This document shows, one piece after another, positions 8,659 to 15,053 of a stretch of 22,603 bases of DNA. The notes below the pieces were generated by a model. The model saw only the letters and a list, made by a program, of their open reading frames with translations. It made no database searches and was not told where the DNA came from. The stretch is from a virus. A program made the translations under genes and the position numbers. How positions within the stretch are numbered: position 1 is the stretch's first letter; each line of letters begins with the position of its first letter. Where the stretch lies: IMG/VR virus record IMGVR_UViG_3300037202_000071, positions 1-22,603 of that record; one strand, given 5' to 3'.

Positions 8659-9413
8659 GTGCTCCCCGCGTAGCCTTTTTCGATGTTGAAAATGCACCAA
8701 GCCTCGGATATTTTTGGGGGCACCTCTGGGAAACCAGTATCATCGGTGTAACCAATCCCTGGTACATGCTTTCATTCTCGTACCGCTGGCAGGGGGAAAA
8801 GAAAATTCATTGCCACGCACTTCCTGACTATCCGCTGTACAAGAAAGACAAAGAAAATGATAAGCACCTTATCGAGGACCTGCACGACCTCTTTGACGAG
8901 GCAGATGTGCTTATTGCACATAACGGGGACCGATTTGATATCCGTAAGGCCAATGCCCGTTTCATCATGCAGGGATTACGACCACCCGCGCCATACAAGT
9001 CAATCGACACCCTCAAAGCCGCAAGACGGTTCTTTCATTTCCAGAGCAACAAACTTGACGATTTGGGACAATACCTCGGCGTAGGGCGCAAGTTGCCACA
9101 TACTGGGTTCGATCTATGGAAGCGCTGTATGGTGGGTGATAAGGGCGCTTGGAAAACAATGCGTGACTATAATATGCATGATGTAGAGCTGCTCGAGCGC
9201 GTCTATGAAAAACTGAAACCATATATCAGCAACCACCCCGATTTAACGATCTACACAGACTCTGTTGGCTGTCCAACATGCCGATCGACCAAAGTACAGC
9301 GCCGGGGGTTCCTGGTAAGCCGGAAGCGCAAGTATCGCCGGTACCATTGTCAAAGCTGCGGATCCTGGTTCCAAGGCGCCGTGATTAAGGTAGGAGAAGA
9401 TGGCAGGCATTGA
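8655..9413 (+). CDS. DEDD-type 3'-5' exonuclease (RNase H-like) with C-terminal zinc ribbon
   Basis: 252 residues. The exonuclease part has ordered acidic motifs: FFDVENAP with D10 and E12, AHNGDRFDIRKANARF with D95, and YNMHDVELLERVY with D176, as in the YprB-like/DnaQ-like RNase H superfamily. Residues about 204-240 form a zinc ribbon (CPTC at 206-209, CQSC at 232-235) in a very basic region, probably for DNA or RNA binding. The enzyme would remove nucleotides from 3' ends with two metal ions. Its place between small and large terminase genes, overlapping both (4 nt and 14 nt), suggests a function during packaging or DNA end processing. A replication or nucleotide-scavenging role is also possible. 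Confidence 0.8.
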   Translation: MSAPRVAFFDVENAPSLGYFWGHLWETSIIGVTNPWYMLSFSYRWQGEKKIHCHALPDYPLYKKDKENDKHLIEDLHDLFDEADVLIAHNGDRFDIRKANARFIMQGLRPPAPYKSIDTLKAARRFFHFQSNKLDDLGQYLGVGRKLPHTGFDLWKRCMVGDKGAWKTMRDYNMHDVELLERVYEKLKPYISNHPDLTIYTDSVGCPTCRSTKVQRRGFLVSRKRKYRRYHCQSCGSWFQGAVIKVGEDGRH

Positions 9414-10857
9414 GTTCAAAGCACCACCAACCTGTGCAACCTTTCAAAAGTCAGAAGCGTTCGGCCGGGTCATAGCAGGCCCGGTCGGCTCTGGTAAGAC
9501 GACGTCTTGCATCATGGAGCTGTTTCGCCGGGCTCTCGAACAGAAGCCGGGCATAGATGGTATCCGGCATACGCGCTTTGCAATCGTCCGGCAGACATTG
9601 AAGCAGCTGAAAGACACGGTCCTGAAAGACGTACAAGGGCGCCTCGGGCAGGTGGGCCATTGGATGGTCAGTAATAACACGTTCTATGTAGAATTTGGTG
9701 ACGTGCAATCAGAGTGGATGTTTGTCCCCCTGGAGAATTCCGAAGACCAGGCGCGCCTGCTATCCATGCAATTGACGGGTGCCTTCCTTTCCGAGTGCAT
9801 CGAAATGGATTTCGACATCATAGGGCCCGTAAGCGGTCGTATCGGTCGTTATCCCGCTGGTGATCAGGGAAACTGCACATGGTACGGGATCATCGCAGAT
9901 ACCAACATGCCAACGGAAATGACCCCCTGGCACCAGTTCATGACAAACCCGCCGCTCGACTGGCAGGTCTTCTTTCAACCATCCGGCCTCGCACCCGATG
10001 CAGAGAACCTAAACTATTTATTGCAGACCGATGAAACGAGGGCATTGAAATTTAATGACCCGGTGCGAGTCGCGCAAGGCCGAAAATACTACGAACGCTT
10101 CGTGTCGATGTACGGGGAGAACAGTGACTGGGTCAAGAGATACGTCTATGCCCAGTTCGGCGACGACCCCTCAGGCATGGCGGTCTTCCGTGAAACATTC
10201 CGTAGTGACTTCCATGTCACGCCCGATACGCTACCGATACCAGGTTACCCGCTAATCATCGGTCAAGATTTTGGCCGCAACCCGTGGTCGCTCATCTGCC
10301 AATCTGATCATATGGGAAGGCTGTTAGTCCATGAAGAAGTACCCGCCACCAACATGGGGTTGGAAAAGCACGTCCAGGAAAATCTTCGTCCTCGTTTGCT
10401 TAGTGATAAGTATTTGGGGTATCGCGTTGCCATTGTCGGTGATCCGTCTGGCGTCAACAAAGGCACAACTACGGAAGAGTCCTGTTTTGAATTGCTTAAA
10501 CGCTTGGGTATACCGGCGTTTCCGGCGATCACGAATGACACCGAACCGCGGCTCCGGGCAGTCGAGGCCTTGCTTGGCCGGCAGACGCAGGGGAAGGCAT
10601 CCCTATTGATCAGCGCTGCGGGCTGCCCAAAGCTTATACGCGGGCTGGGCGGCGGTTATCGCTTCACCAAGACAAAGGACGGCAAGACAAAGACGGCGCC
10701 CGACAAGAACGACAAAGAAGGGTTCTCGCACGTTCAAGATTGCCTGCAGTACGTATGCCTGGTGGTGAACGGGGGCCTGGTGCCAGTGATCTCACGGATG
10801 CTGTACCCGCGCCCAAAGAAGGTGCGACAGCCGTTTACTTCAGAAGCTTGGACATAA
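9400..10857 (+). CDS. Terminase large subunit (packaging ATPase and nuclease)
   Basis: 485 residues with both domains intact. ATPase: Walker A GPVGSGKTT at 27-35 and a Walker B-type strand GAFLSECIEMD at 127-137. Nuclease (RNase H-like): acidic residues D290 in GQDFGRN, D348 in VGDPSG and D447 in SHVQDCLQY. It drives DNA into the procapsid through the portal and cuts genome-length units. TAGGAG lies 4 to 5 nt before the start, within the 3' end of the exonuclease gene. The 3' end converges with, and overlaps by 23 nt, the minus-strand gene ending at 10835. Length is normal for the family. The three-acid pattern and the N-terminal FKAPPTCATF segment fit podovirus-like large terminases. Confidence 0.95.
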   Translation: MAGIEFKAPPTCATFQKSEAFGRVIAGPVGSGKTTSCIMELFRRALEQKPGIDGIRHTRFAIVRQTLKQLKDTVLKDVQGRLGQVGHWMVSNNTFYVEFGDVQSEWMFVPLENSEDQARLLSMQLTGAFLSECIEMDFDIIGPVSGRIGRYPAGDQGNCTWYGIIADTNMPTEMTPWHQFMTNPPLDWQVFFQPSGLAPDAENLNYLLQTDETRALKFNDPVRVAQGRKYYERFVSMYGENSDWVKRYVYAQFGDDPSGMAVFRETFRSDFHVTPDTLPIPGYPLIIGQDFGRNPWSLICQSDHMGRLLVHEEVPATNMGLEKHVQENLRPRLLSDKYLGYRVAIVGDPSGVNKGTTTEESCFELLKRLGIPAFPAITNDTEPRLRAVEALLGRQTQGKASLLISAAGCPKLIRGLGGGYRFTKTKDGKTKTAPDKNDKEGFSHVQDCLQYVCLVVNGGLVPVISRMLYPRPKKVRQPFTSEAWT

Positions 10858-11023
10858 CCTGGTCCACGGTTTCCTGCACACCGTGCATGCCGCCCCCGGT
10901 CATAATCGTTGCCCGTACTGTTCGCTCCATACCGATCGGCCGCGATACCGAAATAACGGAGCCGGCGGATATATAAACCGGATGCCCCTCAGGATCAGTA
11001 AACGTGAGTAGGTCAGTAGCCAT
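10835..11023 (-). CDS. Small FlbD-like protein
   Basis: 62 residues. The pattern of a short N-terminal strand (LLTFTDPEGHPVYI), a second strand near VISVSRP, a hairpin (TVRATIMTGGG) and a terminal helix (VQETVDQVMSKLL) matches the small FlbD-like family, whose founding members are encoded in flagellar operons and which recurs in phage genomes with unknown function. It is the last gene of a minus-strand chain starting at 11949. Its start overlaps the previous stop by 11 nt, and its 3' end lies opposite the end of the large terminase gene by 23 bp. The phage role is unknown; a flagellar function should not be assumed. Confidence 0.6.
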   Translation of the reverse strand: MATDLLTFTDPEGHPVYISAGSVISVSRPIGMERTVRATIMTGGGMHGVQETVDQVMSKLLK

Positions 11024-11150
11024 AGAAGTCTTTCACAACTTTCTCGTGCTTGATCCAATCAGTATCAGGCTCCCGCAAGAGCGCATGAAGAACACGGTGA
11101 CGGGCAATAGCCCAAGCCCGCATGATGTGCCAAATTCCTTGTGGTGACAT
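11013..11150 (-). CDS. Small protein, 45 residues, unknown
   Basis: Begins MSPQGIWHIMRAWAIARHRV and is rich in His, Arg and Trp, mostly helical and soluble or weakly amphipathic. A GAAGGG site lies 5 nt before the ATG. The stop overlaps the start of the FlbD-like gene by 11 nt, and the start is 1 nt after the stop of the 41-residue gene. The tight packing in a coherent chain of overlapping frames is the main evidence that it is expressed. No family recognised. Confidence 0.6.
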   Translation of the reverse strand: MSPQGIWHIMRAWAIARHRVLHALLREPDTDWIKHEKVVKDFYGY

Positions 11151-11151
11151 G

Positions 11152-11277
11152 TTAACCCTTCTTTCCAGTTCTACGCTGCGCAAGCAGTCGCCGTTTAAAG
11201 TCCAACCTTGATACCTTGCGCCCGTTGAGCATACGCGCCTGAGTGCGCCGCCGCTTGGCAGTGGCCGTAACCGTCAT
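11152..11277 (-). CDS. Very basic small protein, 41 residues, unknown
   Basis: MTVTATAKRRRTQARM followed by further Lys/Arg-rich sequence ending RRTGKKG. More than a third of the residues are Lys or Arg, suggesting nucleic-acid binding. The start overlaps the stop of the 32-residue membrane protein (ATGA at 11274-11277), so coupling can replace its weak ribosome site. No family recognised, and the function cannot be stated. Confidence 0.55.
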   Translation of the reverse strand: MTVTATAKRRRTQARMLNGRKVSRLDFKRRLLAQRRTGKKG

Positions 11278-11372
11278 AACGGAAACCCCGCTAGGAACCC
11301 CATGATCAACAAAAGAATGATCAGCGGGAGCATGATAAAGATCGACTCGATGAAAGTGGGTTCTTCTTTCAT
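11274..11372 (-). CDS. Single-span membrane micro-protein, 32 residues
   Basis: Starts MKEEPTFIES and continues with about 20 hydrophobic residues (IFIMLPLIILLLIMGFLAGF) to the C-terminus, so it is one transmembrane helix with a short acidic N-tail. The frame is open farther upstream, but ATG 11372 is chosen because GGGG lies 5 nt before it and because it overlaps the stop of the 59-residue gene (ATGA). It may belong to a lysis or membrane-interaction cassette with the two membrane genes upstream, for example as a holin partner or antiholin. This is inferred from topology and neighbours only. Confidence 0.6.
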   Translation of the reverse strand: MKEEPTFIESIFIMLPLIILLLIMGFLAGFPL

Positions 11373-11548
11373 TTCTTCCCCAGTGAGACGCGCAGCGTAC
11401 AACCCCTTCGGGAGCAATGATGGAAGTGTTGCCGGTTGGAGTGGTGCAGGTGGGTCACAAACCAGCCAATACAAAAGGCAAGAAGGAGAGCGATGTGCCA
11501 TCCCACTAATTCAATTCCACTTTCATGGCCTACGAAAAATTCTTTCAT
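11369..11548 (-). CDS. Small membrane protein, 59 residues
   Basis: Starts MKEFFVGHESGIELVGW. One hydrophobic helix (about residues 18-32, IALLLAFCIGWFV) is followed by a His-rich and Cys-containing basic tail (HLHHSNRQHFHHCSRRGC). It is chained by ATGA overlaps at both ends: its start overlaps the holin-like stop at 11545-11548 and its stop overlaps the next start at 11369-11372. The two overlaps strongly favour translation. The His cluster could bind metal but no motif is recognised. It may be part of the lysis cassette. Confidence 0.6.
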   Translation of the reverse strand: MKEFFVGHESGIELVGWHIALLLAFCIGWFVTHLHHSNRQHFHHCSRRGCTLRVSLGKK

Positions 11549-11949
11549 CGCTTTCGTGCCTTTGCTGCCTTAGGCGCGTTTGCGGCGTCAATAATAGCCC
11601 GGGCTTCCATGCGCGCATTAGCAAGAACCTGTTCAGCCGCGGCAAGGGCGGGCGCGACATCTATTCGATTTGCCGGATGAGCAACCAACTCAAGAGCCTC
11701 CAAGCGAGCCATCTCAATCTTTAACTTGGCCAGCTGCCGCAGACGATGAGAACCACGCCACCGTTGAACCGGCCCGCATTCCCAAAGCTGTACGCTATAC
11801 CAGACTATGGCGAGAATAATTGCAATTGTAGGAAACCACCCAACGACCACGCCGACTATGGTAACCGGGGACAGAATGTTCCCGATCCACGCTGGAATAC
11901 TTAATTCAGTCATATCCGCCACGCTACCATTTGCCATCTTAGCGTCCAT
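11545..11949 (-). CDS. Holin-like membrane protein
   Basis: 134 residues. After a short N-terminus two hydrophobic segments lie around residues 24-55 (ILSPVTIVGVVVGWFPTIAI then ILAIVWYSVQLWE), followed by VQRWRGSHRLRQ and a charged, Ala-rich coiled-coil tail (about 75-134). The WFPTIA...IVWYSVQLWE pattern is like small podovirus holins, which form lesions in the inner membrane to release endolysin. The long coiled tail is unusual for a holin. ATG 11949 has no ribosome site, and an internal ATG at 11913 gives MTELSIPAW and may be the real start. No endolysin is visible nearby, so the lysis role is inferred. Confidence 0.6.
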   Translation of the reverse strand: MDAKMANGSVADMTELSIPAWIGNILSPVTIVGVVVGWFPTIAIILAIVWYSVQLWECGPVQRWRGSHRLRQLAKLKIEMARLEALELVAHPANRIDVAPALAAAEQVLANARMEARAIIDAANAPKAAKARKR

Positions 11950-12022
11950 AGCTAAAAAACAATCCCACCACCCACCTGACCAACCGTTATGTTCGGGTCG
12001 GCCCCCTAACCTACGCTAGGTG

Positions 12023-12042
12023 AAAACGGTTACCGATCCGTT
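12023..12042 (-). terminator. Weak hairpin after the 12075-12440 gene
   Basis: On the minus strand a 5-bp stem (AACGG with CCGTT, 7-nt loop) is followed by TTTTC, about 30 nt after the stop at 12075. The stem is short, so termination strength is doubtful. Confidence 0.3.
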
Positions 12043-12074
12043 AATACCCTAGCTAGTCTTTGATCATGAACCAT

Positions 12075-12440
12075 TTAGCTGATCTTATCCGTGGAGAGGG
12101 GGCACTGGGAGACTAACCGGGACTTATTTAGCAGCCCAATCCGTTCTGCCTCACAAACAGCCAATAGCTCTATGTCGGCCTCGGTAAGCTTTTCCGGGGT
12201 CAATTTTTGCGTCTTGTGGAGCTCGATTACCCTATTGATAAGATGCAGGCGACCCATATTGGTATGCAGCCCCAGCCCGGACGCCGTCAGCAGAATAAAT
12301 GGATCGCGCTGAATCTTCCGATCAAACCCGTCGACAATCGCAAGCATGGCGGCAGTTTGAAGCCGGTCTACCGTGCCTACACTGGCGGGGACATCAAGGG
12401 CCGCGAGAATATTCTGTTCGTTCAAAAATGGATCAGCCAT
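12075..12440 (-). CDS. Unknown phage protein, 121 residues
   Basis: Starts MADPFLNEQNILAALDV. Predicted all-helical: RLQTAAMLAIVDGFDRKI, HLINRVIELHKTQKL, EADIELLAVCEAERIGLL. No membrane segment, no zinc pair, no family recognised. AGGAGG lies about 8 nt before ATG 12440, and the start overlaps the end of the regulator gene by 8 nt, so it is co-transcribed with the regulator and could be its partner or target. A frame extension upstream to 12470 is disfavoured because the ribosome site lies inside it. Confidence 0.8.
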   Translation of the reverse strand: MADPFLNEQNILAALDVPASVGTVDRLQTAAMLAIVDGFDRKIQRDPFILLTASGLGLHTNMGRLHLINRVIELHKTQKLTPEKLTEADIELLAVCEAERIGLLNKSRLVSQCPLSTDKIS

Positions 12441-13026
12441 TATCCCCCTCCTGGGCATTGAGGCGGCCAATAAACTGTTCGAGCAGTAAATTGGCCTTCT
12501 TACGCATGTCCAGGGTCATGTAATAGCCAGATGCCCATTGCGTCTCTATCTCGAGCCCAAAGGGCACGAGGCGCTGACGTAGATGGCAGATAACCACGTC
12601 GACCATCTTCGGGTCAGTTTCTTCCTTGTTCGGCTTGCGCCGGCTTTCGATGACTTGATGCAGGGTTTCCTTTATGACCTCGGTGCGCTTGATTAACACC
12701 GAAAACAGGGCAGCCTGTAACTTTGTCACCTTGAACAGCCGGGAGATATTGAAGATGATCTTCTCATCGTCCAACCGCAGGGGGCCAACCCGATCGGGTA
12801 AGCGGTTGCCACGGCCGACACCGACGGGCCAGTCATCCCGCGGCATACCAACGATTTGGCCGAGATCCGTGGCCGTATGAATAATGTCCCGTATAACCTC
12901 GGAAGAGAGCTTCGTGGCCCGGGCGATCGCCCGAACGGGGATCCCTTCATCCGCGAGACGTACGACCGTATTCATGGTAAGGGCATCAACCGGTTCGTCA
13001 GAAGCCGGAATAGATGGGGTGGTCAT
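12433..13026 (-). CDS. Regulator: N-terminal helix-turn-helix plus OmpR/PhoB-like winged helix
   Basis: 197 residues without a receiver domain. Residues about 18-60 form a helix-turn-helix (TVVRLADEGIPVRAIARATK, then LSSEVIRDIIHTATDLG). Residues about 98-172 match an OmpR/PhoB DNA-binding domain. The start is FKVTKLQAALFSVLIKR, the recognition helix area KMVDVVICHLRQRLVPFGL, and the wing ETQWASGYYM corresponds to the T-V-x-G-x-G-Y wing of that family. It would bind DNA directly, unlike a response regulator whose activity depends on phosphorylation. AAGGA lies 8 nt before the ATG. Twin palindromes 77-119 bp upstream of the start (13103-13145) are plausible operators, suggesting autoregulation. 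The whole-fold call is by pattern match. Confidence 0.7.
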   Translation of the reverse strand: MTTPSIPASDEPVDALTMNTVVRLADEGIPVRAIARATKLSSEVIRDIIHTATDLGQIVGMPRDDWPVGVGRGNRLPDRVGPLRLDDEKIIFNISRLFKVTKLQAALFSVLIKRTEVIKETLHQVIESRRKPNKEETDPKMVDVVICHLRQRLVPFGLEIETQWASGYYMTLDMRKKANLLLEQFIGRLNAQEGDNG

Positions 13027-13102
13027 TCAACCGTCCTTTGCTAGAGGCTTCCACCGTAAACCTTTTCGGGTTAAAAATTAGTTAAGAACGGATTACCACA
13101 AA

Positions 13103-13118
13103 ATACGCTAGCGCGTAT
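13103..13118. promoter_or_regulatory. Palindromic operator candidate, copy 1
   Basis: ATACGC-TAGC-GCGTAT: 6-bp inverted arms around 4 bp, about 77 bp upstream of the regulator start. Copy 2 begins exactly 27 bp later, with arms identical and only one middle base different. Confidence 0.6.
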
Positions 13119-13129
13119 ATCCGACGCAT

Positions 13130-13145
13130 ATACGCTATCGCGTAT
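13130..13145. promoter_or_regulatory. Palindromic operator candidate, copy 2
   Basis: ATACGC-TATC-GCGTAT, the same arms as copy 1. Its last base is the final base of the stop codon of the 90-residue collagen-like gene. A 27-bp period is between two and three helical turns, so two dimers could bind on nearly opposite faces of the DNA. Confidence 0.6.
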
Positions 13146-13417
13146 CAGAAAGGCGGTGACGGATACGAACGCGGCGGATGCTCATCCGCTTCATTGAACC
13201 ACGGCTTATCCGCGGGACGAACGGGACCCGTTGTACCGGTTACCCCATAAGGACCGGTTCGACCATCGGGCCGGTTATATGGCCCAGTTCGACCATAGGG
13301 CCCAGTATAACCATCGGGTCCTGGATGCTCGTGTGGACCCGCAAGCGGTGGCTCGTCGTGCAGATGTGACGCGAGCCGTTTGTCGTCTTTGGCATTCTGT
13401 TCAGGCTTTAGTGCCAT
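13145..13417 (-). CDS. Short collagen-like protein with Tyr/Arg-rich triplets
   Basis: 90 residues. N-terminus MALKPEQNAKDDKRLASHLH, then a Pro/Gly segment of about 45 residues with GYTGPYGRTGPYNRP-type triplets, and a non-repetitive Pro-rich end (HPPRSYPSPPF). Gly-X-Y registration is good but short and Tyr-rich, unlike proteins A and B at 4-5.4 kb. AGGAGG lies 5 nt before the ATG, giving a strong ribosome site. It directly precedes the regulator operator. A possible minor virion or adhesive protein; function unknown. Confidence 0.78.
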   Translation of the reverse strand: MALKPEQNAKDDKRLASHLHDEPPLAGPHEHPGPDGYTGPYGRTGPYNRPDGRTGPYGVTGTTGPVRPADKPWFNEADEHPPRSYPSPPF

Positions 13418-13540
13418 AATAGCCTCCTAAGAGTTGTAGGTCCGACAGGGCACCCCCCATCGACAAGCCGCGCGAGCGGCGCCGGATGACCCCGCCGAAC
13501 CCGCTTTAACACTCTCACAGATACATTACCAAAGAATGAA

Positions 13541-13564
13541 GGGGCTGGCAAGTGTGCCAACCCC
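13541..13564. terminator. Hairpin after the 13617-13970 gene
   Basis: GGGG-C-TGGCA, loop AGTG, TGCCA-A-CCCC: nine paired bases with one mismatch. On the minus strand the stem is followed by TTCATTC then TTT, a moderate T-rich tail, and it sits about 50 nt after the stop of the gene ending at 13617. A second short hairpin (GCCGC-gcga-GCGGC) lies at 13467-13480. Confidence 0.5.
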
Positions 13565-13616
13565 CTTGGTTTCGACTGATGGGCGATCCGCTACTTATTG
13601 GCATTTTCGCGCAAGT

Positions 13617-13970
13617 TCACGGGCCGGTAGCTCCAGTCGTACCAGTGGATGTCGCCACAGTAACCGCCGGCGGGGCCACCTTGTTCGCCTCGGCCACCAG
13701 GGCCGCGGTAACATCATCAACAGCAGTCTGCGCGGCAGCCAGAGCTGCCGGGTCGTTAGCCGCAATGGCAGCCGCTAATTGGGCGGATACCGCAGCGAGC
13801 TGCGTAGTGGCCGCAGTAGATGCGGCAAGCAGCACGTCGACGTCAGCAACCAGCTGAACCTCGGCCGCTGTCAGTTTCGAGACATCAATAGCCATGGCAG
13901 TAACCCTCCTGTGGATTTGACCTAACACGTCCATGATACGGTCGAAGTGATGCTCAGTAAAGTCAAACAT
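13617..13970 (-). CDS. Coiled-coil protein with a C-terminal mini collagen tail
   Basis: 117 residues from ATG 13970 (GAGAGGGAC just before it); an ATG at 14069 would overlap the previous gene by 47 nt. N-terminus MFDFTEHHFDRIMDVLGQIH is a helical oligomerisation-type segment, then a long Ala/Val/Thr-rich coiled coil (DVLLAASTAATTQLAAVSAQ onward). The end is a run of Thr/Ala/Gly (TGTTGATGP), the start of a collagen-like shaft. Small phage proteins of this style usually belong to fibre or head-associated structures; no exact family is recognised. A second ATG at 13895 with AGGAGGG upstream could yield a shorter form. Confidence 0.7.
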   Translation of the reverse strand: MFDFTEHHFDRIMDVLGQIHRRVTAMAIDVSKLTAAEVQLVADVDVLLAASTAATTQLAAVSAQLAAAIAANDPAALAAAQTAVDDVTAALVAEANKVAPPAVTVATSTGTTGATGP

Positions 13971-14022
13971 GTCCCTCTCCCGCATCGGTGAGTATGGACC
14001 ATATACCCGATAGATTAAGAAA

Positions 14023-14220
14023 TCATGTAAGAAAGTCGGTAGGCCTGGCGGTCGAGGAACGGAACTCATACCGCAGTTGATGCCCGACTATCTCCCAGCG
14101 CAGGACCGGGGTGCGGCCCCTGACTTCTGGCGACATATCGAAATGATCCGCCCTTAACCCATGTTTATCGGCATAGGCGTGCAGGGCTTGACGCAGAACG
14201 CTCTCGAGATCTTCAATCAT
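14023..14220 (-). CDS. Unknown protein, 65 residues
   Basis: Begins MIEDLESVLRQALHAYADKH (helix), then a short beta region (PVLRWEIVGHQLRYEFRSST). Start overlaps the stop of the gene upstream (ATGA at 14217-14220), and GGAG lies about 9 nt before it. The pattern of helix then beta hairpin is common in small phage proteins. No family recognised. Confidence 0.72.
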   Translation of the reverse strand: MIEDLESVLRQALHAYADKHGLRADHFDMSPEVRGRTPVLRWEIVGHQLRYEFRSSTARPTDFLT

Positions 14221-14711
14221 GGCAGATTCTCCAATAATTCGTGCAACAACCCCATTACCTGGAGCCGGCTTAACCGGGCCACATAGAACGGATACTGCTC
14301 TGTGCCGTCCGGTGCGAATTCAACTGTAGCCACAATGGCGGCTTGAGGATGAATATGACCCGCTTCGATCTGATGCACCAAATCCTTTAACATAGCCAGG
14401 GGGCTATCGTCAAGTGGTGGCCCGGACCCTACTGCATTAACGGCATCGCGCGTCATGTCCCCTGGCACCGCGAGCTGCTTGAGCCGCGGCTTACTGTTAA
14501 GATATGACCGGAGCTCTAGCAGTTCCTCATCGGTTAAGTGATAGCGCTTGATCCTGTCCCCGGCCGGCGCGGGATCACCCGGCAGACGAATCTTAAGCGG
14601 CGGCGGGCGCTTGCCAAACGGGATAACGTTGTCGCCGCCCTTATTGGGGCCGTCACCGCCAAAAAAATCAGGCGGAAGCGGTAGCTCCGGTGGTTCCTTG
14701 GACTTTGCCAT
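14217..14711 (-). CDS. Unknown protein, 164 residues, Pro-rich N-terminus
   Basis: The first 50 residues are Pro/Gly-rich and disordered (PPELPLPPDFFGG; IPFGKRPPPLKI). The middle is basic and helical (YHLTDEELLELRSYLN), and the C-terminal 60 residues look folded (PLAMLKDLVHQIEAGHIHPQ, then YPFYVARLSRLQVMGLLHEL). No membrane segment and no zinc pair. The overlap with the next start is 4 nt and with the previous gene's end 44 nt. The order of a disordered tail and compact end suggests an adaptor or inhibitor; nothing proves it. Confidence 0.72.
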   Translation of the reverse strand: MAKSKEPPELPLPPDFFGGDGPNKGGDNVIPFGKRPPPLKIRLPGDPAPAGDRIKRYHLTDEELLELRSYLNSKPRLKQLAVPGDMTRDAVNAVGSGPPLDDSPLAMLKDLVHQIEAGHIHPQAAIVATVEFAPDGTEQYPFYVARLSRLQVMGLLHELLENLP

Positions 14712-14922
14712 AGTGTTTACCTACCTTCTCTTTCATACCTTTGAACCACTGCCAGACCAGACGCGAGCCGGCCGTGATCTTCGACGGATGACCGGTCCTA
14801 AACGCCGCGGCATGGGGCCGGTGTTTATTTACGTGCGTGTACAGCCGGACGGTGACCGCTTTCCCGCCTTTATGCTGGATCTGCCCCTCTTGGAGCTTTA
14901 CCAGCTGGCATTGACGTCGCAT
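14668..14922 (-). CDS. Basic protein, 84 residues, unknown
   Basis: Begins MRRQCQLVKLQEGQIQHKGG, then VTVRLYTHVNKHRPHA and a helix (SRLVWQWFKGMKEKVGKHYG), ending with QGTTGATASA. Very basic throughout, and may bind nucleic acid. AGGAAGG lies about 8 nt before the ATG, a good ribosome site. Its end overlaps the next gene by 44 nt, and its C-terminal TTGAT motif resembles the tail of the 13617-13970 protein. Confidence 0.68.
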   Translation of the reverse strand: MRRQCQLVKLQEGQIQHKGGKAVTVRLYTHVNKHRPHAAAFRTGHPSKITAGSRLVWQWFKGMKEKVGKHYGKVQGTTGATASA

Positions 14923-14963
14923 TTTGTAACCTTCCTGTGACGCTAGGGGGCCTTAGTGTAAAA

Positions 14964-15040
14964 TGGTCGGGGTCCTAGGATTTAAACCTAGAACCTTCCG
15001 GTCCCAGGCCGGATGCTCTATCTGGTTGAGCTAGACCCCG
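14964..15040 (-). tRNA. tRNA-Pro (anticodon TGG)
   Basis: A 77-nt cloverleaf on the minus strand, with CCA encoded. All four stems are perfect: acceptor CGGGGTC/GACCCCG, D stem GCTC/GAGC, anticodon TCCGG/CCGGA and T stem CTAGG/CCTAG. C1-G72, A73 and anticodon TGG are proline identity elements. The anticodon loop is CCTGGGA, so position 33 is C where U is normal. The T loop is TTTAAAT with U at 56 instead of C, and the D loop (AACCAGATA) lacks the normal GG. The tRNA could help read the CCA and CCG codons in the phage's collagen-like genes. It may also work poorly, given the odd tertiary positions. Confidence 0.88.
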
Positions 15041-15053
15041 GATACCTTTCGTT

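Noticed and set aside
11274-11501. 75-residue version of the membrane micro-protein
   Set aside because: The longer start lies inside the 59-residue gene and the Pro/Leu-rich front has no good ribosome site; ATG 11372 is coupled by ATGA and has GGGG upstream.
12841-13081. Plus-strand frames opposite the regulator
   Set aside because: No ribosome site and Arg/Gly/Ser-rich shadow composition; the minus strand carries a recognisable DNA-binding domain.
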